Shown in pieces: positions 6,785 to 10,894 of a DNA stretch of 10,894 nt. The notes below the pieces were generated by a model that saw nothing but the letters and a program-made list of their open reading frames with translations, made no database searches and was not told the origin of the DNA. The stretch covers positions 1-10,894 of the forward strand of contig JBAZZL010000039.1 in the NCBI GenBank assembly GCA_041658785.1, in the 5' to 3' direction. The DNA is from JAHJGG01 sp041658785 (GTDB taxonomy: Bacteria; Patescibacteriota; Patescibacteriia; Magasanikbacterales; UBA922). Position 1 is the first letter of the stretch. Each line of letters begins with the position of its first letter. The position numbers and the translations under genes were made by a program.

Positions 6785-7171
6785 CTCTGGACGAGAATGT
6801 CTGGCTGAAGCGAAAAAAGACACGAAAAATAATATAATAAAAATGAAAGCCCCGAAATTCCACACATTCAGCAATCCTTTGACATGCAGATATAACAATA
6901 AAATAAATATAGAAGAAATAATACACGCGTTCCTAAAACTTTTTTGCACGTATTTAAACATGGGCAGGAGTTCATTGGAAAAATAAGTATGAATGAGAAA
7001 CGCAATGATGGAGATGGTCCCAACCAGAGCCAGAAACAGGCTAAGGTAAAAAAATAAAAAAGCTGATTGACTGGCTTGAAATGGATCAATATTGACGATT
7101 ACAAACAGCCAGGAGATCCAGCACAAGATTGTTCCGATAATCATGATTGTAAAATATTGCCGCAGAGTCAT
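6761..7171 (-). CDS. Conserved hypothetical membrane protein, four predicted helices
   Basis: I do not recognise a named family. The 136-residue product is strongly hydrophobic with about four membrane segments (8-27, 37-61, 82-100 and 104-122). A short polar stretch containing NIDPFQAS lies between the first two, and a longer polar loop (62-81, YFSNELLPMFKYVQKSFRNA) lies between the second and third. Similar small proteins, as I recall, are frequent in CPR genomes, but no function is known to me. There is no enzyme motif and no signal-peptidase pattern. The ATG at 7169-7171 is clear, and the stop is 8 bases before proS, which suggests a two-gene unit. The C-terminal tail is encoded by an 8-base tandem repeat. 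A palindromic element ends 10 bases upstream of the start codon. Confidence 0.85.
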   Translation of the reverse strand: MTLRQYFTIMIIGTILCWISWLFVIVNIDPFQASQSAFLFFYLSLFLALVGTISIIAFLIHTYFSNELLPMFKYVQKSFRNACIISSIFILLLYLHVKGLLNVWNFGAFIFIILFFVSFFASARHSRPEINNQITK

Positions 7172-7181
7172 AAGTTACTGT

Positions 7182-7252
7182 GAATTACGAAACGCCACTG
7201 TCTGTCATTCCCGCGGAGGCGGGAATGACAGTTTACGCCCGTTTCGTAATTC
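7182..7252. repeat. Nested palindromic element, MITE/REP-like
   Basis: An outer inverted repeat (GAATTACGAAACG at 7182-7194, complement at 7240-7252) encloses an inner perfect hairpin, CTGTCATTCCCGC at 7202-7214 and complement at 7219-7231, with a 4-base loop. The inner core TGTCATTCC...GGAATGACA is shared with the element at 617-814, although the outer ends differ. Motifs of this kind are, from general knowledge, scattered through intergenic regions of many bacteria. It would lie in the leader of the membrane protein-proS transcript. Confidence 0.8.
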
Positions 7253-7260
7253 AAGATAAG

Positions 7261-7289
7261 TTAATAAAAATTTTACCAATAATTTGCAA
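7261..7289 (-). promoter_or_regulatory. Candidate promoter for the membrane protein-proS unit
   Basis: On the minus strand there is TTGCAA (7284-7289), a 17-base spacer and TATTAA (7261-7266), about 90 bases before the start codon. The two boxes each match the consensus at four or five of six bases in an AT-rich region, so chance matches are likely. If real, transcription would start almost at the edge of the palindromic element at 7182-7252. Confidence 0.3.
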
Positions 7290-7391
7290 TTTGCCGGCTG
7301 TTTAACTAACCGCCTAATAAAAAAGACAAAAGACAGCCTGCAGCCATCCTATATTTTAGCGATTTATCATTATTTTTGCAAGCCTGCCAGT

Positions 7392-7691
7392 CTAAGCCAA
7401 ATAACGTATTCTGTCCACCTCGTTTTTCCCCAGTTTATTATTAATTTGTTCTACAATTTTTGCTTGATTGAGCCTTATTTCTTGCGCAATTACTGAACTT
7501 GAACACGTTACTGTAAGAGTGCGGTTTTTTAAAAATAAAGGTTTTGCGTGTACGGCCTGTTCACGGCCAAACAATTCCTCAAACACACTTTGCGCTATTT
7601 TAATAATTGGAGATCCATCAGACTGCTTGGGCGCAGATTTCTTGGTTTTCAGGCCGGTGTTCGATTCATCAATTGTTGCTCTAAATGGCAT
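7392..7691 (-). CDS. DUF721/DciA-like small protein
   Basis: The 99-residue product matches the pattern of the DUF721 domain. An N-terminal disordered, Lys/Ser-rich part (1-27) is followed by a helix (28-43), then the strand-turn-strand segment AKPLFLKNRTLTVTCSSSV (49-67), the helix IAQEIRLNQAKIVEQINNKL (68-87), and the closing basic strand VDRIRYLA. In DciA proteins this KH-like domain helps load the replicative helicase DnaB; whether this short CPR version does so is inference. The ATG at 7689-7691 is the first in the frame, and no strong ribosome binding site is seen. Downstream, 7253-7391 is AT-rich and shows no convincing terminator. It is 88 bases after the methyltransferase gene in the same direction, so co-transcription is possible. 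A generic nucleic-acid-binding protein is the alternative. Confidence 0.75.
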   Translation of the reverse strand: MPFRATIDESNTGLKTKKSAPKQSDGSPIIKIAQSVFEELFGREQAVHAKPLFLKNRTLTVTCSSSVIAQEIRLNQAKIVEQINNKLGKNEVDRIRYLA

Positions 7692-7779
7692 ACTGCTAAA
7701 AAATTCACTTAAACAAAATCTCTGTTCCGAAGGATAAATTCCGGGTTATTTCCAAAAGCTGGCGGCGCGAAAATAACAC

Positions 7780-8529
7780 TTATGGCTTATTATCTCTAGG
7801 GTTTACAAGATACAAGTATACTTTATCATCTTTCTTAAAATATTGCCAATCCGGAAATTGAAAATAATAAGAAATAACGCGGCTGCCAGGCTTCATTTCA
7901 TTTTGTATTTTTTCGTATAATTTTTTCATTTTATGCGGAATAAAAAACAGAGTCAGAATATCAACATCAGAAAAACTTCTTTGCCAAAAATTACCCTTTA
8001 TTATTTCGGCATTTGTTAAACCAAGTCTTTTTAATTTTCGCTTGCTCCACCATGCCAAAAGCGGCTGGACTTCAATACCAACGCATTTAGCGCCAGTTTT
8101 GGCCGCTTCAAAGATAATCCGGCCATCCCCGGAACCAATGTCCAAAAGCAAATCTTTTTTACTTAAATTCGCGAGACTGATCATTTTCCGCACATCCAAA
8201 AGCGGCGTAGGCGCAAAAAAAGCCCCGCTTAACATTGAATGAATCATTGAGGCAAGCATAAGTATATTTGCCGCAAACAAAAGGATAAAGATGATAGAAG
8301 AAGCCAGAACTAATAAAAAGAATATGGTTGACTGAGTTAGCGCAAAAAGATGCAGCGCGCCCAGAAGCAAAATTAATGAAATTACAAATGTATAAAATAT
8401 CAAGATGTACATATAACACGATGCATGATACACGCAACACGACACATAACATGATACACGATGCACGCAGCACGACACACAGAAACTTGGAGAATTGTAT
8501 CGTGCTGCGGGCATCATGTATCGTGTCAA
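7780..8529 (-). CDS. Membrane-anchored class I SAM methyltransferase (FAM173/ATPSCKMT-like)
   Basis: Two hydrophobic segments (about 41-63 and 68-96) precede a Rossmann methyltransferase domain. SAM-binding motif I is LLLDIGSGDGRI (127-138), and the acidic end of strand 2 is E153 in VGIEVQP. The pre-motif APTPLLDVRKM (106-116) and the late segment PGSRVISYYFQFPDW (214-228) resemble FAM173/ATPSCKMT lysine methyltransferases, which also carry an N-terminal membrane region. The substrate here is unknown. The longest frame (249 residues) starts at TTG 8527-8529. Residues 1-39 are encoded by low-complexity repeat DNA and read as an odd Cys-rich string. The ATG at 8410-8412, giving a 210-residue protein beginning just before the first helix, is the more credible start; ATGs at codons 5 and 6 are also possible. 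No Shine-Dalgarno motif settles the choice. Confidence 0.85.
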   Translation of the reverse strand: MTRYMMPAARYNSPSFCVSCCVHRVSCYVSCCVYHASCYMYILIFYTFVISLILLLGALHLFALTQSTIFFLLVLASSIIFILLFAANILMLASMIHSMLSGAFFAPTPLLDVRKMISLANLSKKDLLLDIGSGDGRIIFEAAKTGAKCVGIEVQPLLAWWSKRKLKRLGLTNAEIIKGNFWQRSFSDVDILTLFFIPHKMKKLYEKIQNEMKPGSRVISYYFQFPDWQYFKKDDKVYLYLVNPRDNKP

Positions 8530-8560
8530 TGAGTCATGCTGCGGGCATCGTGAATCGTGA
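8409..8560. repeat. Low-complexity word repeat with direct and inverted copies
   Basis: The stretch is built from recurring words such as ATGATACACG, ACGATGCACG and GCAGCACGAC. The perfect inverted arms CGCAGCACGA (8466-8475) and TCGTGCTGCG (8500-8509) lie around a unique centre (8481-8496). On the right side two direct copies with the core GCTGCGGGCATC lie about 35 bases apart, spanning 8497-8525 and 8532-8560. It fills the gap between the helicase gene and the methyltransferase and runs into the longest methyltransferase frame. No repeat-spacer regularity is present, so it is not a CRISPR array. Confidence 0.75.
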
Positions 8561-8568
8561 TCACGTGT

Positions 8569-10894
8569 TCACTCGCGGTATTCGCAAATATCCCGAAAAT
8601 CGCACCGCTCGCAAACAAACTTGCTTGGAGTCGCTTTTAATTCTCCAGTGCGAATATTATTTATGGTTTTAATTATTTTTTCCTTAATTTTTTCCAGTTC
8701 TTTATCTTCGCCGATAAACGAGGTTTTCACGCTGTCGTTTAAATAATAAAATGTCAGCCTGCCAGTCTCACCGATATTTTTATATTCTGGCAAACTTTGA
8801 GCCGCAATCTGATAGATCAAAAGCTGGTCTTTGTCATCAGCAGTCAGTTTTTCTTTGGCTTTGCCAGTTTTGTAATCAATAATTTCTAAACTTCCATCGG
8901 CGAGCTGATCCACTCTATCAATTCTGCCGTTTATTAAATAATCCCCTACTTTAATTTTAAACCAGCCTTCAAGCGCTAGAGGAATTGTCCACTTTCCATC
9001 TTCAGCAGTGTAAAAAATCTTTAATATTTTTTTGCCTTCTTCGTAATAGTCATCCCGCTGTTTTTTGTTGGCATACCAATCTGGAATCCATGAGTCATCA
9101 TACATGGCATTGAGTTCTTCCAGCGAGGGTACTTTTATGCTATTTTGGCTCTCAACAGGCTCTGGAGCGCCAAATAATGAGCCCTGCGAGGTGTTATTTA
9201 ACTCTTTAACGCGCTGATAAAACTTCTGAAGCGTGCTGTGCATGCTTTGGCCAAAACTAAATTGGGCGTTGCCTTTAACCGGTATTTTTAGGATGTTCGC
9301 CAGTTTATATTGATACGGACAAGTTTGATAAGAACGAATCTGCGAGAAAGAAAATGATTTGGGTAATTCATATTGCTTACCGATAACGGATAATCCTGAT
9401 TTACGGATAGTATTGTCACGTTTTAATGTTGTCGTGTTGTTCTGTTGTTGTGTTGACGTGTTGTCGTGTTTATAGCCCAACTCCCGCAAAAATCTGCTAA
9501 CCTTCTTCTTTCTAACTCCGCCATAATCCTCCGCGTTCGTCAAATATAAACATTCTTTCGCCCGCGTCATGGCCACGTAAAACAAGCGCCGTTCTTCTTG
9601 GTAATGGCTATCCCCTTCAGGCAGTTGTTCTTTGACTAAAGCGAGCGGGATTTCAATGGAATCCGACCGTTTTCTGGAAGGAAATCTTTCTTCAACCAGA
9701 TTCACCACAAAAACATATTTAAACTCCAGCCCCTTGGCGCCGTGCACAGTCATGATATTCACCGAATCCGGCGTGTCCGTCGGCTGATAAAGCTTGCCTT
9801 CGTCGCCCGAGGAAAGAATATGGGTAAAATGCTCAATAAAATTGCTCACGCTCGCATCCGGCACCGCTGTTTCGTAGCGAGAAATAAAATCTAAAAATTG
9901 TTTAAGATGATGAATACCCCGAATCGCTTTTCTATTGCCGGTTTCTTCCTCGCGAGTTAAATAATTCAAATATCCGCCGTCTGCCAAAAAATTATATAAA
10001 ATAGCGGTCGGTTTTTCTTCTCTTGCCTGCTTCATTCCGCGGTGAATTAAACTGACTAATTTTTCCGCGATACTAATCCCCTCTTTGGAAATGCCAAATT
10101 CAACGGTTCGTTTCAGAGCCTCATAATAAGAAATACTTTTTTTTTTCGCGCTACCGGTAAGTTTTTGCAGATCATTTTCTTTGAAATCCAAAAAAGGCAG
10201 GCGGAGCAAACGAAAGACTGCGGTTGAATCATGATAACTGGTGATAATTTTCAAAAAATTAAAACAATCCAGCACGATCGGCTGGCGGTAAAGCCCGGAC
10301 GAGGCCAAAAATTCGTAAGGAATGCCGGCTTTTTCCAGGGCGTTAATAAAGGGATCGGCGTGGGAATTGGCGCGAACGAGTATCGCTATGTCGTCTAGAA
10401 CCACAGATTTATTTTCACAGATTTCACTGATTTTTTGAATCACGCAGGCGACTTCGCTATCTATTGAATCAAAACAAAGATTTTTGATTTCAGATTTCAG
10501 ATTTTTGATTTCAGATTTTAATTGTTTGTTGATTTTAAGTTTTGTTTCAAGGCGGTCGGGGTTGTTGTTCTGAATAAGTTTATACGCTCCGTCAAGAATT
10601 TCTTGTCCCGAACGATAATTTTCCGTAAGCACGATTTCTTTCGCGTTGGGAAAGTCCTCTTTGAAACGAAGGATGTTGGAAACGCTGGCGCCGCGGAAGG
10701 CATAGACACTCTGGTCGTCATCCCCCGTTACGGTAAGTTGAACGGCAGCAGATTCGTCTACCAACAGACGCACCAATTGGTACTGCGCCCAATTCACATC
10801 CTGAAACTCATCAACCAAAATATATTTAAACCGTTTTTGCAATAATGCCAAGATATTTGAACGTTCTTGCAAAAGTTTGACAGTATAAAAAATT
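8569..10894 (-). CDS. UvrD/PcrA-type helicase with C-terminal PD-(D/E)XK Fe-S nuclease, 5'-truncated
   Basis: The frame is open to the right edge, so the N-terminus with Walker A is outside the window. Numbered from the TTG at 10872, SF1A motifs appear in order: motif II DEFQD (21-25), III GDDDQSVYAFRGA (50-62), IV TENYRS (83-88), V VHGAKGLEF (376-384) and VI RRLFYVAMTRAKE (428-440). A linker then leads to a RecB/AddB-type nuclease with H545, D652 in GRIDRVD, D666-x-K668 in IIDYKTG, and Q683. Four cysteines, C518 and the C754-x2-C757-x5-C763 group, fit the iron-sulfur staple of AddB, AdnA and Cas4 nucleases. All visible catalytic residues are intact, so an ATP-driven DNA end-processing role in recombinational repair is likely. 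Two low-complexity inserts lie at 119-132 and about 467-493. A plain UvrD/PcrA label would miss the nuclease half. Confidence 0.95.
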   Translation of the reverse strand, partial: IFYTVKLLQERSNILALLQKRFKYILVDEFQDVNWAQYQLVRLLVDESAAVQLTVTGDDDQSVYAFRGASVSNILRFKEDFPNAKEIVLTENYRSGQEILDGAYKLIQNNNPDRLETKLKINKQLKSEIKNLKSEIKNLCFDSIDSEVACVIQKISEICENKSVVLDDIAILVRANSHADPFINALEKAGIPYEFLASSGLYRQPIVLDCFNFLKIITSYHDSTAVFRLLRLPFLDFKENDLQKLTGSAKKKSISYYEALKRTVEFGISKEGISIAEKLVSLIHRGMKQAREEKPTAILYNFLADGGYLNYLTREEETGNRKAIRGIHHLKQFLDFISRYETAVPDASVSNFIEHFTHILSSGDEGKLYQPTDTPDSVNIMTVHGAKGLEFKYVFVVNLVEERFPSRKRSDSIEIPLALVKEQLPEGDSHYQEERRLFYVAMTRAKECLYLTNAEDYGGVRKKKVSRFLRELGYKHDNTSTQQQNNTTTLKRDNTIRKSGLSVIGKQYELPKSFSFSQIRSYQTCPYQYKLANILKIPVKGNAQFSFGQSMHSTLQKFYQRVKELNNTSQGSLFGAPEPVESQNSIKVPSLEELNAMYDDSWIPDWYANKKQRDDYYEEGKKILKIFYTAEDGKWTIPLALEGWFKIKVGDYLINGRIDRVDQLADGSLEIIDYKTGKAKEKLTADDKDQLLIYQIAAQSLPEYKNIGETGRLTFYYLNDSVKTSFIGEDKELEKIKEKIIKTINNIRTGELKATPSKFVCERCDFRDICEYRE
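9427..9472. repeat. GTTGT-rich low-complexity segment inside the helicase gene
   Basis: The 12-base word TGTTGTCGTGTT occurs at 9427-9438 and 9459-9470, with further TGTTG units between. On the minus strand it encodes an Asn/Thr/Gln-rich stretch (about residues 467-482) exactly at the junction of the helicase and nuclease domains, where a variable linker would be tolerated. Confidence 0.7.
10479..10520. repeat. Two tandem 21-bp units inside the helicase gene
   Basis: Bases 10479-10499 and 10500-10520 are identical at 20 of 21 positions. They encode the heptad KSEIKNL twice (residues 119-132), between motif IV and the rest of the 1B/2B region. The period keeps the reading frame. The word structure (GATTTTTGATTTCAG) is the sort of simple repeat I recall from other CPR genomes. 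Confidence 0.85.

Noticed and set aside
7261..7391. Small RNA gene or short ORF between the DciA-like gene and the membrane-protein gene
   Set aside because: The AT-rich stretch shows no tRNA-like fold, no riboswitch pattern that I know and no credible reading frame. The overlapping plus-strand frame at 7284-7496 runs antisense into the DciA-like gene.
7745..7777. Terminator between the methyltransferase and DciA-like genes
   Set aside because: GTTATTT and AAATAAC can pair, but the stem is AT-rich with a 19-base loop and no following U-run.
8413..8529. Cys-rich metal-binding N-terminal domain of the methyltransferase
   Set aside because: The cysteines arise from repeated DNA words, and the ATG at 8410-8412 gives a natural start just before the first membrane helix.
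8409..8560. CRISPR array
   Set aside because: There is no constant repeat with unique spacers of regular length. The units are overlapping short words with inverted as well as direct copies, and no cas genes are nearby.
8328..8672. Plus-strand 114-residue reading frame
   Set aside because: It overlaps two minus-strand genes and is largely a translation of the low-complexity repeat (runs such as HDTRNTTHN). It has no recognisable domain.

Overview
The window looks like a chromosomal piece of a Patescibacteria/CPR (Parcubacteria-like) bacterium, probably from a metagenome. The reasons are the moderately AT-rich sequence, standard code with TGA stops, scarce Shine-Dalgarno motifs, possible TTG starts, a short prolyl-tRNA synthetase without the usual editing insertion, small membrane proteins of unknown function, and low-complexity word repeats inside genes and at gene ends. 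This lineage call is inference from family knowledge; no phylogenetic marker was searched.

All ten supported genes lie on the minus strand, so transcription runs from high to low coordinates. From the right edge: a 5'-truncated UvrD-family helicase with a C-terminal PD-(D/E)XK/Fe-S nuclease (8569 to the edge); a membrane-anchored class I methyltransferase resembling FAM173/ATPSCKMT (7780-8529); a small DUF721/DciA-like protein (7392-7691); a four-helix membrane protein (6761-7171) followed after 8 bases by proS (5526-6752). Then comes the rod-shape cluster mreB-mreC-mreD-mrdA (5363-893) and, after a palindromic element, greA (603-133). No rRNA, tRNA or CRISPR array was seen.

The mre genes form an elongasome module. 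MreB filaments guide the membrane proteins MreC and MreD and the transpeptidase PBP2 (mrdA). rodA, the usual glycosyltransferase partner, is not in the window, and greA sits where it often would. An extended -10 promoter just after mrdA suggests that greA is also transcribed separately.

The most striking feature is non-coding. A ~125-bp repeat occurs as two inverted copies, at 1-128 and 5397-5518, exactly bracketing mreB-mreC-mreD-mrdA-greA. A second, almost fully palindromic ~198-bp MITE-like element (617-814) sits between the greA promoter and its start codon. A third palindromic element (7182-7252) sits just upstream of the membrane-protein/proS pair. Simple-word repeats also reach into coding sequence at 6761-6784, 8409-8560, 9427-9472 and 10479-10520.

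Two protein-level oddities stand out. MreB has both residues thought to position its catalytic water replaced (Glu to Gly, Thr to Asn). ProRS carries a four-Cys zinc-ribbon-like insert where the editing domain would be. I did not find an obvious new multi-gene defence or metabolic system; the best candidates for novelty are the inverted-repeat-bounded mre cassette and the repeat-in-leader arrangements.
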